DNA of 64,000 nucleotides, taken from positions 1-64,000 of the forward strand of contig JAIYAW010000003.1 in assembly GCA_027488835.1 (NCBI GenBank), given 5' to 3'. This stretch comes from Bacteroidota bacterium. Its GTDB lineage: Bacteria > Bacteroidota > Bacteroidia > NS11-12g > UBA955. This document shows, piece by piece, positions 15,885-26,700 of the stretch (the first letter of the stretch is position 1; each line of letters begins with the position of its first letter). Made by a program: the position numbers and the translations under genes. The notes under the pieces were generated by a model. That model ran no database searches. It saw only the letters and a list, made by a program, of their open reading frames with translations, and was not told the origin of the DNA.

Positions 15885-17432
15885 ATGAAATGCATTGCAA
15901 TTGTTGCGGCTTTTATCCCTCTTTTTGTTTTTGGTCAAATTCGAAATACCCATTTCGGTAATCCTGTTCTTGAGGGAAATGAACCCTCCATTGCGGTCAA
16001 TCCAACCAATAAAAATGAAATTTGGTTGGCGTATAATACATCTAACTTATTTCATAGTTTGGATGCTGGTAAAAGTTGGGAGCCAATGAATACCAATTCT
16101 GAGTATGGATACTATGGTGATCCAGTTTTGAAGTTTTCAAACAAAGGGAATCTATATTTTGCTCATTTGGCTAAAAATAAATCTAAGAAATGGCCTACTT
16201 GGTTTGACTGTATTGTTTTTGAACGCAGTTTGGATGGCAAAATGTTCGAATCCACCTGTGTGGCGGGTGATAAAAATAAAATGCAAGACAAACCCTGGTT
16301 TTCTATTGACGAGGGATTAAAAAGCAAGTATCGAGGAAATATATATTTGACTTGGACAGAGTTTGATCAATATGGAAGTGCCAATAAGCATGATTCAACC
16401 CGTGTAAAATTTGCAAAAAGCAATGATGGTGGATCAAGTTTTTCTGCACCTGTAACCATTAGCGACAAAAGCGGTGGTGCTGAAGACGACGACAATACAT
16501 CGGAGGGAGTAACAACCGCAATACTAAATGATGGAACCTTATTGTGTTTTTGGTCTCGGGCCGATACATTGTGGATGGATAAAAGTATAGATGCAGGAAA
16601 AACTTGGGGAATTGATTTAGCAATTTGCCGAATGCCTGGTGGTTGGAATTTTGAAAATGTGAAGGGATTGGTTAGAACCAATGGAATGCCGTTTGCTGTG
16701 GCCGATAAAAACAATCATATTTATGTAACGTTTGCATGTCAGAATGAATATAAAGATTTTGATATTTATTATGTGTATTCGGGAAACAATGGTAAATCGT
16801 TTGAGGGTCCTTTTGTTGTGAATGACGATAAAATGGAGGGGGTTGATCAATTTTCACCGTATGTTGTGTTGAATGAAAAGTTAGAAAATCCTAAACTCAT
16901 TTGGTATGATAAAAGAAATAGTGAAAAAGGACATTTTGCAGATATTTATTCGGCAGAGATTTGCAAAAAACGTCCCTCAAAAAATATAAAATTAACCAAC
17001 GAACCAATTATTTTGCCGGGAAAAGATGAGTTCATGGGAGATTATGTGGGCTTATCGATTGTTAGAGGAAGGGCATTGGCTGCTGTAACTGCCTACAATG
17101 ATGATAATCGGAAACCTTGTATCCAATTAATTGACTGGCAGGAGAACCTTAAAAAGACACCTTTTGAGAAAAATCCAATATTGTTGGTGAATAGAAATTT
17201 CAAATCGGATTCTTTGGTAGTACTGGTTTCTTTCCCTCAAGAAACTTCCTTTACATTTGAAATCAAATCGGTGAATGGGGTGGTAATGTCATCTGTTTTT
17301 GAAATAGACGAACCTGAAAAAATAAATTACAGAGAAATGTATATTCGAAAGTCTATGTTAGGCCATGGTTTATTTACTTTTATAGTGAGAAGGAAGGGTA
17401 AAATTTATAAAAAATCAATTTGGTTGGATTAG
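15885..17432 (+). CDS. Secreted sialidase-like BNR/Asp-box repeat protein
   Basis: A 515-residue protein with a signal peptide (1-18, ending VFGQ). At least four Asp-box turns are visible: SLDAGKSWE (58-66), SNDGGSSFS (about 178), SIDAGKTWG (about 234) and SGNNGKSFEG (about 299). This points to a six-bladed sialidase-type propeller. I do not see a convincing sialidase arginine triad, so the enzymatic activity is unproven. The last 80 residues (RNFKSDSLVVLV to KKSIWLD) look like a divergent T9SS type A domain ending in a basic strand. Probably surface-exposed or released. Confidence 0.75.
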   Translation: MKCIAIVAAFIPLFVFGQIRNTHFGNPVLEGNEPSIAVNPTNKNEIWLAYNTSNLFHSLDAGKSWEPMNTNSEYGYYGDPVLKFSNKGNLYFAHLAKNKSKKWPTWFDCIVFERSLDGKMFESTCVAGDKNKMQDKPWFSIDEGLKSKYRGNIYLTWTEFDQYGSANKHDSTRVKFAKSNDGGSSFSAPVTISDKSGGAEDDDNTSEGVTTAILNDGTLLCFWSRADTLWMDKSIDAGKTWGIDLAICRMPGGWNFENVKGLVRTNGMPFAVADKNNHIYVTFACQNEYKDFDIYYVYSGNNGKSFEGPFVVNDDKMEGVDQFSPYVVLNEKLENPKLIWYDKRNSEKGHFADIYSAEICKKRPSKNIKLTNEPIILPGKDEFMGDYVGLSIVRGRALAAVTAYNDDNRKPCIQLIDWQENLKKTPFEKNPILLVNRNFKSDSLVVLVSFPQETSFTFEIKSVNGVVMSSVFEIDEPEKINYREMYIRKSMLGHGLFTFIVRRKGKIYKKSIWLD

Positions 17433-17478
17433 GTGGAAAAAGATTTTTAAAACGCTTGAAAATGCGGGCACGAAAACC

Positions 17479-17486
17479 TATTTTTG
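17479..17486 (+). promoter_or_regulatory. -7 element TATTTTTG of the PpiD-like gene
   Basis: Perfect TAnnTTTG, 31 bases before the ATG, so this mRNA has a real leader, unlike many neighbours. Confidence 0.6.
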
Positions 17487-17517
17487 CTACTTTTAAAAAT
17501 TAACGTATTAAAATATT

Positions 17518-19650
17518 ATGGCAGTTATACAGAAATTAAGAAATTCGGGTTGGGTAGCAGTTGTTATCGTTGCGGCTCTTGTTTTGTTTGTGGTTGGAGA
17601 TTGGATCTCTGGTAAAAACAGTGTAAGAGGTGGTAATGAGGATGCAGATGTTATTGCTATCATGAACTCTGAAAAGGTGAGGGAAAAAGATTTGGATGCA
17701 GTAGTTAGAGAAGTTTATCAAACAGAAAAAGAAAGCGATCCTAATTATGAAATTACTGAAAAAAATCGTGCTCAATTGTTTTCAAAAGCTTGGACAGAAT
17801 TGACCAAGAGAAGATTATTGTATACCGAAATTGCCAAAGCAGGAATTCAAGTAACGGATGAAGATTACAATGAAATGATGGTAGGGTTACACCCTGATGA
17901 GTCTATCAAAGGTGATCCTTCCTTCCAAACGAATAATCAATTTGATCCAAAGAAAGTGGAACAAATTTTCCGTCAGGCAAAAGGAAACGCCCAAATGAAA
18001 GCCCGTTTGGCTGATTATGTTCGCAAAATGAAAGAAAACGAACTGACAATTAGATACGCAACTTATATTTCAAAAGCCAGTTTCAAAAGCAAAGCAGAAA
18101 AGAAATACGAATATATTGCTGCGAACCAATCGGTTTCTGGTAAAATTGTATCGTTAGATATCAATTCAATTCCAGATAAAGATATCAAAGTTACCGACGA
18201 TGATTTATCTGCTTATTTGGATGAATACAAAGAGAAATACAAATACACCCAAGAGGCAAGAAACATCAAATATGTAGTGTTTGATATTATTCCAACCAGA
18301 GATGATTCGGCATACGCATACAACAATGCAAACTCAACAGCTGCAGGTATGAGAGCTCAAACTACTCCGGATACTGTTGGTGCAATTGGTTATATCGCGA
18401 GAAATCAACTTCCAGAAGATGCTCCAGCAGAAATTTCGAACTTGGTTTGGAATGCCCCATTAAATATGGTCATTGGACCTATCTACCGAGAAGGTAAATT
18501 TTATATTTGGCAAAAAATCAGACAAAAAGCAGATACTACCGGTTTTATGAGAGCAAGTCATATATTGATTCCAATGTCGGGTCAATTGCCTGATGGAACT
18601 GATATCAAAGATTCTATTCAAGCTCAAAAGAAAGCGATTGAGGTTTTTGCTCAGCTTAAATCTGGTGCAAAAATGGAAGAGTTGGCAGGTAAATATTCTA
18701 CCGATCAAGGTTCTGCAAAAATGGGTGGTGACTTAGGTTATCAAGATCCATCGAAATATGTTCCAGAGTTCGGTGCATACTGTAAACAAGGTAAAGCGGG
18801 TGAAACCAATATCGTAAAAACTCAATATGGTTACCACATTATTAGAATAACGGGGCCAATGGATTATACCAAGATCAAATTTGTTCAAAATGAAATCGAA
18901 ATATCAGCAGGACAAAAAACTGTAAAAGTGGTAGACGAAAAATCTCGTAATTTTAAAAATGCCATCAAAGGTGATTTTGACAAAGCAGTTGAAAAATCAG
19001 GTGTCGTGCCACGTGTGTTAAAAGATTTTACTACAGATCAAAAAACAATTGTGGGTGTTGATGCTACTGCAGATACACGTACTATTCTTTTTTGGTTATT
19101 TGACAAGAAAAGAAAAATGGGTGATGTTTCTGAGGTTTTTGCTTTTTCAAACAAACAAGTAATTGTAAAAGTGGAAAATATCAAAAACATTGGTTACGCA
19201 ACTTTAGACAATGTACGTTCTGAAATCGAACCCTTGGTAAGAAGTAAGATGAAATCGGAAAAAGCCGCTGCAAAATTAGCAGATGCGATCAAAACCAATA
19301 AATCAGCAGAGCAATTGGCCGCTGCGGTAAAAGGAATGGTTATTTCTTTGGATGGGCTTAGATTTGGTCAAAACTTCGTTCCAAACATGGGACAAGAGTT
19401 GCAAGTATTGGGCACAGCATTTGGTGCTAAAGTGAAATCAACTTCAATACCATTTGCTTCTAAATCAATTGCAGGCGTATTATTCCTTGATAAACGCGAT
19501 GACGTTCAAGTGCCAACTTCGGTATATACCTCTGTCGATCAAATTGATTTCATGAACCAACCACAGTATCTTTCAAACAGAATTACTGAGGTTTTAAACA
19601 AGAGTGCTAATATTCAAGATTTCCGTTATAAATTTGAATGGAATCAATAA
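17518..19650 (+). CDS. PpiD/SurA-like periplasmic peptidyl-prolyl isomerase
   Basis: A 710-residue protein with a short cytosolic start, one membrane anchor (about 13-28, WVAVVIVAALVLFVVGDW) and a SurA_N-like helical region (about 40-220). A parvulin PPIase domain lies at about 344-445 (ASHILIPMSG, MGGDLGYQDPS, TQYGYHIIRI). A long C-terminal part resembles the second half of PpiD. It assists folding of exported and outer-membrane proteins, relevant to the large SprA and TonB proteins encoded nearby. It is followed by a terminator. Confidence 0.9.
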   Translation: MAVIQKLRNSGWVAVVIVAALVLFVVGDWISGKNSVRGGNEDADVIAIMNSEKVREKDLDAVVREVYQTEKESDPNYEITEKNRAQLFSKAWTELTKRRLLYTEIAKAGIQVTDEDYNEMMVGLHPDESIKGDPSFQTNNQFDPKKVEQIFRQAKGNAQMKARLADYVRKMKENELTIRYATYISKASFKSKAEKKYEYIAANQSVSGKIVSLDINSIPDKDIKVTDDDLSAYLDEYKEKYKYTQEARNIKYVVFDIIPTRDDSAYAYNNANSTAAGMRAQTTPDTVGAIGYIARNQLPEDAPAEISNLVWNAPLNMVIGPIYREGKFYIWQKIRQKADTTGFMRASHILIPMSGQLPDGTDIKDSIQAQKKAIEVFAQLKSGAKMEELAGKYSTDQGSAKMGGDLGYQDPSKYVPEFGAYCKQGKAGETNIVKTQYGYHIIRITGPMDYTKIKFVQNEIEISAGQKTVKVVDEKSRNFKNAIKGDFDKAVEKSGVVPRVLKDFTTDQKTIVGVDATADTRTILFWLFDKKRKMGDVSEVFAFSNKQVIVKVENIKNIGYATLDNVRSEIEPLVRSKMKSEKAAAKLADAIKTNKSAEQLAAAVKGMVISLDGLRFGQNFVPNMGQELQVLGTAFGAKVKSTSIPFASKSIAGVLFLDKRDDVQVPTSVYTSVDQIDFMNQPQYLSNRITEVLNKSANIQDFRYKFEWNQ

Positions 19651-19670
19651 TTAAAACATTAATTTGAAAG

Positions 19671-19698
19671 AAAAGGCCACTTTATGTGGCCTTTTTTT
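19671..19698 (+). terminator. Rho-independent terminator after the PpiD-like gene
   Basis: A 10-bp stem AAAAGGCCAC/GTGGCCTTTT (19671-19695), a 5-base loop and a T-rich tail. Confidence 0.9.
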
Positions 19699-19739
19699 AT
19701 TTTAGTGCATTTGTTTTTGTTTAGTCTAATTCTGAATTG

Positions 19740-19747
19740 TATTTTTG
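19740..19747 (+). promoter_or_regulatory. -7 element TATTTTTG of the PGI/PMI gene, with -33 TTTG
   Basis: Perfect TAnnTTTG, 4 bases before the ATG at 19752. A TTTG at 19716-19719 lies 20 bases upstream, making a complete Bacteroidota promoter whose transcript should start at or beside the start codon. Confidence 0.75.
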
Positions 19748-19751
19748 CTAG

Positions 19752-20735
19752 ATGTCAGTTATTACCCACGAATTATCTTTAGAGAATTTTCACGAGCAAT
19801 TAGAATATGTTTTGAATAATTACCATGCACATGGTAAAAGAGCAAGTCAATATAACAACATCGTTATTGGTGGTTTAGGAGGAAGTGGAATTGGTGGTAG
19901 AATAGCACGTTTGTATTTCTGGAATGACATGCCAATTCCTGTTGAAGTATATTCTGATTATAATTTACCGGGATATGCAAATAATAATTCATTGGTTATT
20001 CTTTGTTCGTATTCAGGAAATACAGAAGAAACATTAACAATGTATAAGGATGCTCAAAGCCGTGGTTGTGATATTTTGTGTATGGCTGCTGGTGGTGAAC
20101 TATTGTCTTTGGCGCAAACCAATCAATTGCCTTATTACACAATTGCTGAAGGTTATCAGCCAAGAATGACATTAGGGTTTGCATTGGGTAACTTAATAAT
20201 GATATTGGGTGAATTGGCAGGGAAAGACATGACATCAGCAATTACAGAAGTTAAAAATATGTTTAACAATCCTGTACAGGCTATCAAATGCGCAAAAGAA
20301 ATGCATGCTTTGTTTCAGCCAACAATTGCAAATAAATTTGTGGTTGTTACCGATAAAAATTATGAAGCTGTTGCTATTCGTTTTTGTCAACAAATTCAAG
20401 AAAACGCAAAAGGTGAAGGCTTTATTTCTGTTTTACCAGAAGCAAATCACAATATGATTGAAAGCTATTATGAAAAACACGATACCAATTTTATTTTCTT
20501 AAATAGTAAAGAGAATAGTAGGGTAGCAGCCCGTTTTGATTTCTTGAAAAAAGTATTGACTGATTTAGGAAACGTAATTTATGATTATCCTGTGTCGAAT
20601 GCATCTTTATTGAGTCAGTTTGAAGTTATTCATGCTACGGATTGGTTGAGTATTTGGGCATCAGACGACAAAAAAGTAAACAATATGGAAGTTGGTATTA
20701 TTATGCAACTTAAAGGCCATTTGAGTAATATTTAA
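19752..20735 (+). CDS. Bifunctional phosphoglucose/phosphomannose isomerase (SIS domain)
   Basis: A 327-residue two-SIS-domain protein. The glycine-rich loop GGLGGSGIGG (40-49), the sugar-phosphate loop CSYSGNTEET (85-94) and the Glu/His segment LPEANHN (about 229-235) match the archaeal-type PGI/PMI family, not the long bacterial Pgi. It should interconvert fructose-6-phosphate with glucose-6-phosphate and mannose-6-phosphate in the cytosol. It has its own promoter and terminator. Glycolysis is also represented by tpiA at 38626. Confidence 0.85.
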   Translation: MSVITHELSLENFHEQLEYVLNNYHAHGKRASQYNNIVIGGLGGSGIGGRIARLYFWNDMPIPVEVYSDYNLPGYANNNSLVILCSYSGNTEETLTMYKDAQSRGCDILCMAAGGELLSLAQTNQLPYYTIAEGYQPRMTLGFALGNLIMILGELAGKDMTSAITEVKNMFNNPVQAIKCAKEMHALFQPTIANKFVVVTDKNYEAVAIRFCQQIQENAKGEGFISVLPEANHNMIESYYEKHDTNFIFLNSKENSRVAARFDFLKKVLTDLGNVIYDYPVSNASLLSQFEVIHATDWLSIWASDDKKVNNMEVGIIMQLKGHLSNI

Positions 20736-20740
20736 TTGAC

Positions 20741-20767
20741 AAGGCCGTTTCAAAGCGGCCTTTTTTT
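20741..20767 (+). terminator. Terminator hairpin abutting the next start codon
   Basis: A 7-bp stem AAGGCCG/CGGCCTT (20741-20762) with an 8-base loop, followed by a run of T that ends exactly at the ATG of the next gene (20768). It should stop most transcription from the isomerase gene while allowing some read-through. Confidence 0.75.
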
Positions 20768-21532
20768 ATGAAAGTAACATTTTTAGGTACAGGCACTTCA
20801 CAAGGCGTTCCTCCAATTGGATGTATTTCTGATGTTTGTTTGAGTGAAAACACAAAAGACAAACGTTTGAGAGCATCTATTCATGTTGAATGGAATGGCA
20901 AGAGTATTGTTATTGATGCTGGACCTGACTTTCGTTACCAAATGATTCGTGGTAAAATCAATCATATTGATGCACTTCTTTTTACCCATGAACATAGAGA
21001 TCATACCGCTGGGTTAGATGATATTCGTCCTTATAATTACCTGCAAAATCAAAACTTGCAAGTTTATTGCCATGAAAGGGTTCTGGAAGCATTCAAAAGT
21101 CAGTACGATTATATATTTGCAGATTTCAAGTATCCCGGAATTCCGTTAATAGATTTTCACCTGATAAATAATAATCCATTCGCAATTGGGGATTTGCTTA
21201 TTGAGCCCGTAGAGGTTTTACATTATAAATTACCAGTTTTGGGATTTCGGTTTGACAAATTTGCATATATCACCGACGCGAATTTTATTTCTGAAACTGA
21301 GATTGAAAAATTGCAGAATTTAGATGTGCTCGTTTTAAATGCGTTACGCAGAGAAGCACATATTTCTCATTTCACTTTAGAACAAGCCACGCAATTGGCA
21401 TTGAGAATTGGGGCAAAGCACACTTATTTTACACACATGAGTCATCAAATTGGCTTTCATGATGAAGTTTGTGCAGGACTTCCGAATGGAATTGATTTGG
21501 CCTATGATGGCCTTGAATTGATTATTGAATAA
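20768..21532 (+). CDS. Metallo-beta-lactamase-fold hydrolase, PhnP-like
   Basis: A 254-residue protein with the metal-binding motif THEHRDH (73-79, HxHxDH), a preceding VIDAGPDFRYQ strand-turn and a C-terminal YFTHMSHQIGFH metal/active-site segment. The GTGTSQGVPPIGC start is typical of the PhnP/cyclic-phosphate phosphodiesterase branch; a tRNase Z-like role is less likely. The substrate is not determinable. There is no separate promoter: the preceding terminator hairpin touches the start codon. Its last 11 bases overlap the end of porZ on the other strand. Confidence 0.85.
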   Translation: MKVTFLGTGTSQGVPPIGCISDVCLSENTKDKRLRASIHVEWNGKSIVIDAGPDFRYQMIRGKINHIDALLFTHEHRDHTAGLDDIRPYNYLQNQNLQVYCHERVLEAFKSQYDYIFADFKYPGIPLIDFHLINNNPFAIGDLLIEPVEVLHYKLPVLGFRFDKFAYITDANFISETEIEKLQNLDVLVLNALRREAHISHFTLEQATQLALRIGAKHTYFTHMSHQIGFHDEVCAGLPNGIDLAYDGLELIIE

Positions 21533-23744
21533 ATATAAATTTACCCATTGCTGTTTCTGAACCATCTTGATTGATTCCAAAAACAAAAAACACACCGCTA
21601 TTGGGTCTGCTGCCATCTAAACGGAATCCATTCCAAACGGCTTTGCCGCCATTTGCCTTGGTTTGATAAATTAACTTACCTTGGGCATCGGCAATTCTTA
21701 TTTCAGCGTTATTGGCTAAACCTTCAATTGTAATTTGACCATTATATTTTGGAGGGACAGGATTCGGATAAACCAAGATTTCTCCAAAGCTCTCCGATGC
21801 AATGTTGGCATCGTTTCTGTATGAAACAATTCCTTTGTCGGTACCGATAAAAATCTCTCCAGTTTCATCAATTTGACCCAAGCAAATTAAAAAATTAGAT
21901 AAGAGTGGACTGTTTTCAAAAGTAAAATGCTTCAGTACTTTTTGGCCGTATTCATCAACCAAAAATAAGCCATTTGTTGTGGCAAACCATTTTCTATTCC
22001 CGCCATCAACCAATATGTCTTTTATAGTTTCTCCGCCCATTAAATAGCCTGTTGAACCATCCTGTTCAACAATAAACCTATCTAATTTTGGATTAATAAA
22101 TATATTGGTAGAACCGGTATAAATATTTAAACCTTGTAAAGTGCCTATCCAAACATACCCGTTTTTATCACATTCTATGGATAAAACGTCGCTTGATATT
22201 AATCCGTTGTTCTGAGAAATGAAAGCCGATTTATCGTCTGCCGTATTATCAAGCTTGCCTTCATCAAAAACAATAATTCCATTGTTAACAATTAACCATT
22301 TTCTGTTGTTTGCATCAATACTAATTCCTTTGATATCGGTAGTGCCATTAAATTCAAATTTATACCACTTACCAGAAGGGGTAACACATAATAATGGGTT
22401 TGATGATCCGTAATTTACTATCCAGAGGTTGCGCTTTGAATCTTCTGCGATCCCTCCAATTTTAATAAAATTGTCGCCTGAATTTCTTTCTAAAAGTGTG
22501 TTTGATTCATCCCACTTGCCAATAATTTCATCTCCCTTAATGATAAGAATTCCATTTGTATGAGTTGCCGCAAAATATGTGTTATTGGCTTTTCTGTGAC
22601 ACACGAATGTGAAATCATACATGTTTGAATTTAGAGGAGAGGTTAGATTGCTTTTCCAGCTTCTTTCTTGGTTGTATATGTAAAAACCTGAGTTATTGTA
22701 GGCATTTCCAAAAGTGTTCGATAAGCCGCCTCCAGTGCACAAAATCTGATCTCCATCTTTTGTCATTTTGAAAATTGAAGTGTTTGAAGGTCCATTAGGC
22801 ATGAATGAATAGTCCATCACTGGGTCTTTTTTGATTACACCAGGTCCAATACCCGTACAAAACCAATAAGTACCATCTTTATATTGGGTGGCACCCACTA
22901 CCAAATTGATAGTTTCATAAGATATTCCTGTATTGTTAAAGGTTGTAATTTTGCCCTTTCTAACTATGTGCAAACCAAATTGATTTTTGAAAATTCGCGC
23001 TGTGTTAACGCGGTTCGTATCAAAGGTGGTGGTTTTTCCGTTTGAATATATTTTTATATTGAATTCGGTTTCAAAAAAAACACTGTCAGCAAATGCCGTT
23101 AATTGATAACAATCTTTACCCGAATATACGTAATGCCATTGATTGAAGTCATTTAAATTTACTGTTTTGCTATATGATGCTGCCAATATTCCATCTACAG
23201 TAGATATATAGATTGAGTCCTTTTTAATGCATGATGATAATACCCTAATTGCAACACCTCCGGTACCAATAGAGGTATAACTGTCTTTGATTTCTTTTTT
23301 ATCCAAATCAACTATTAATAATCCAAAGTTGGTTGATACCAGTGCTTCTCTGTTATAAAAAGTAACATGATTAATTCGTTTGTCTCCCTGTAAAAATTTA
23401 GAATAAAATCCTGGAATATTTGTAATCTTATTGTCGTTTATAAGTAAGTCAATACTACCATCTAAATAACCAATAAAAAGGGTATTACTCGCCTGGTTGA
23501 AACAAAGTTGGCTAATTTCTCCTCCATGAAATCCATCCGTTCGGAGTAATTTTGTCATTTCTCCAGTATTTGTGGTTCGCCAAAATCCTTGGTCGGTTGA
23601 AGCATAAACATAATTATTAGTTGCTTCACAAAAAACTGCGTCTTTGTATGTGAAATGTGTTCTCCATTTTCCAGTTGGAATTCCATTCTGACCTGAACAA
23701 ACTGAAACTAAAAAAATTGAAATTGAGAGAATTACATTTTTCAT
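21522..23744 (-). CDS. porZ: T9SS attachment-complex protein PorZ
   Basis: A 740-residue exported protein: signal peptide (1-18), then two seven-bladed-type propellers with short WIGTLQGLNIY and GFWRTTNTG repeat elements. The PorZ N-terminal signature is seen (GKWRTHFTYKDAVFCEATNNYVYAST). A type A sorting-like end (from ILVYPNPVPP to KFIFIQ) closes the protein. In Porphyromonas PorZ is part of the surface attachment complex with the sortase PorU, linking A-LPS to cargo. It starts 6 bases after sprA, its T9SS partner, in the same probable operon. Confidence 0.88.
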   Translation of the reverse strand: MKNVILSISIFLVSVCSGQNGIPTGKWRTHFTYKDAVFCEATNNYVYASTDQGFWRTTNTGEMTKLLRTDGFHGGEISQLCFNQASNTLFIGYLDGSIDLLINDNKITNIPGFYSKFLQGDKRINHVTFYNREALVSTNFGLLIVDLDKKEIKDSYTSIGTGGVAIRVLSSCIKKDSIYISTVDGILAASYSKTVNLNDFNQWHYVYSGKDCYQLTAFADSVFFETEFNIKIYSNGKTTTFDTNRVNTARIFKNQFGLHIVRKGKITTFNNTGISYETINLVVGATQYKDGTYWFCTGIGPGVIKKDPVMDYSFMPNGPSNTSIFKMTKDGDQILCTGGGLSNTFGNAYNNSGFYIYNQERSWKSNLTSPLNSNMYDFTFVCHRKANNTYFAATHTNGILIIKGDEIIGKWDESNTLLERNSGDNFIKIGGIAEDSKRNLWIVNYGSSNPLLCVTPSGKWYKFEFNGTTDIKGISIDANNRKWLIVNNGIIVFDEGKLDNTADDKSAFISQNNGLISSDVLSIECDKNGYVWIGTLQGLNIYTGSTNIFINPKLDRFIVEQDGSTGYLMGGETIKDILVDGGNRKWFATTNGLFLVDEYGQKVLKHFTFENSPLLSNFLICLGQIDETGEIFIGTDKGIVSYRNDANIASESFGEILVYPNPVPPKYNGQITIEGLANNAEIRIADAQGKLIYQTKANGGKAVWNGFRLDGSRPNSGVFFVFGINQDGSETAMGKFIFIQ

Positions 23745-23750
23745 TATAGA

Positions 23751-26700
23751 TTAATTGAATGTGTATCTAAATTCTAAACCAAAATCCGTGAGGGATGTAT
23801 AAAATTGTGTTGCAATTTTAGGATCCATAATTACCCTGTTGTAACGCAATGCAAAATTGACTTTTTGGTTAACTTGATACGTGATAGAAGGTGTAATTCT
23901 AATGTTTGTCATTCCGGCGGTGTATCTGTTTACATTTACGTCAATTTTTCGAATGATGGTAACATTATCGCTGATACTCACAGCCAAGTCAAATCTAAAA
24001 TCGTTAGGCAAGAATATTTTTCTCCCTCTTCTTTTGAATGGAAGGGTTAATCCGGTTACGCGATATCCTGCGGTCATTTGAAATTCATTTTGACGCATTT
24101 CCGTTAGGTTAAAACTGGCAGCAAATAATTTCAAAATACGGCTTCTTTTATAATCAAATCCGATCGTCCAATTATTTTTTGTGGTAATGTTTACACCAAT
24201 CAAAGGCATGAAACCTTCGCTAATTGTAACGTTCGCAATTTGAAATTGAGGAGTCAAGTCTTTTCCAATTGTAGGTACTTCCAATCTGTCAAATCTCAAG
24301 TTTTGCGTAAAATCACCAACTGAATATTTACCATTATAAGCATGTTTGAAGTTTATGTTGGTGAATATTTTAGATAGGGCTTTGATTTTTGTAAGACCGT
24401 TATAGGTAATATTCCAATTGGGCATTGGAATACTTGGAAATGCACTCAAATTGCTTAGTGAAGTTGTACCAACATCTAACTTACTATATGTAGCATAAAA
24501 CGATCCAATCAAAACCTCTTGAGAGTTTTTACTATAGCCAATGGGGAATCCTGTTTGTGGATCAATTTGGGTTGTTCCAATTCTGATATCATTTATTTGT
24601 AATCTATTCGCAACAGTGTATCTGTTACTTAAAAATTCATCAAATATTGGATTTGGATGATTTTCATTTTGATTGATATCATCAACAAAATGGGTGTTGA
24701 AAAACCAACCAGAAATGTTATAAGTACCATTTTGAGTTAATCCTTGATCCATCCAATTTATACCGTCATACTTAAATACACTCTGTGTGCCTTTTGTTTC
24801 GTTTCTGATGAAATCTAGTCTTATTCTAAAGTCTTTAATGGGTTCCACCGTTACACTGCCTGAAATTGATTGGGTAAAATTTTGGCGATAGAAGTTAGCT
24901 TGACGGGTGTCCTTCATTAATCCACCATTGTTAGCGAGTTTGTATCGAATGCTTTCGTCTTGCATCCCTAAAACAAATCCAAGTCCTGGTTGTAAATGTG
25001 TAAAATTATGACCAAAGTAATCGGGTCTAAATGCAAAACCTGGCAATTCAGTTGCTTGCTTTCTTTGTATATTTAGATTTGCATTTTTAAACATTGTTAT
25101 GAAATTACCAACCGCCATAATCACAGGATTGACTTTTGGTTTGTCATCTTTTCCTTTTTCTATGGCACTTTCAAACTTAGGTCCATCTTCGTCATCAGTT
25201 GAGACTTTTGGCTTATCTGTCTTTTTTCCTTTTGATTTGGCTTTAGGTTTGTTGTAATCTTTCAACCAAGGAATCATCGAATAAAACTGAGTAAAGTTGA
25301 ATTGTGAAGTGATATTGATATCTTGGCTATTTTGAATTCTGTTACCTAATGTGGTAAATGCCGGTGGAGCCTGATTCCATTCATAACTTCCTATATAAGA
25401 TGCAGAACTTGAAATCCATTTTAAGAATCCAAGTTTACTAAATGGCAGGGTATAAGTGGCGTTCATTGTTTGAGTAAATCTAGAAATTCTACCAAATCCT
25501 TTGAATTCATTAAATATGGAATCTTGTTTTTCTTTGGTGTTAATCGCTCCAAACGGTTCTTGAATTCGCGCTTGTACATTAGCCATGTACGAAATAGTAA
25601 TTGAATTGGTTAGGGGCAATGACGCATTGTAATTACGCGTTAATGTAAAGTTTTTATCAAATAACCTTGGATTCACTTGAATAAAGTTATTGTTGTTCCT
25701 TGACTGTGATTCGCTGTACAATCGATTTAATTGTAATTGTGCATTGAAGGTACTAGGTATAAAATTGAAGTTGAAATCACGAATCAATGCCAATGTATTC
25801 GATCTGAAAATTTTTGCGAATGGACGTATGAACTTTGCGGTTAAATTATAATTATACCCCAATGAAATTTGGGTTGTTTTATAAAATTGTTCTTCAATTT
25901 GTTGGTTTCTTCTATACGTATTTGTGTAACTATAACTCGCATTGAAGTTAGAAATCCCCCAAGGCATTGCCTTTTTAGATTGATTACTTGCAACTTTGAA
26001 ATTACTAATGTTAAAACTATAGAGAGAATTATATTCTTCCGCTGCTTTTCTAACTTGATCTCTAACGGTTGCATTGGCAATCTGCGTTAACATTGTTTCC
26101 AGTTCAATATCTGGATTAAGCGGATTGAATTTTGGTCTTACAAAACTCTCAGACCATCCAATATACATGGGAATGCTAACTCCAGCTTTTGCGGGAAAAA
26201 ATTTACCAAGTTCTAAATTACTCGCAATGTCGTAATTGTAATTATTTGTTAAACTTCTGTCATTTAATTTTTTGTCTACATCACCAAAACCTATTGTCCT
26301 AATTGAACCTGCCATATTTAATGTGCCAAAATCAGCTAGTTGCGTTTGAATATTGGCGAGTGCTGCCCAACCACCTCCATTTGATATGTCCTTTACTCGT
26401 AATTCATTTGCCCAAATTTCAAAACACTGTGGTGCGTTTCCTTTGTTTTTTACACCAATCATCATCGCTTTTAAATTGCTTAAATCTGGTAAACCCATCA
26501 CACTTATTTTGCCTTTGTCTGTGGCCGAAATATATGGAGCCGTCATTGGCCAATTTGCATTTTGCCGTTGTATTTTAAGGTCAAATAACTTTTGAAATTC
26601 GAGATCAATAAAATTCTCATCCGGCCAAACTAGCTTATCGCTATTGGGCGAATTTGAATTTACATAACCCCTAGTCATTTTTAACGGAATTTCATATTCG

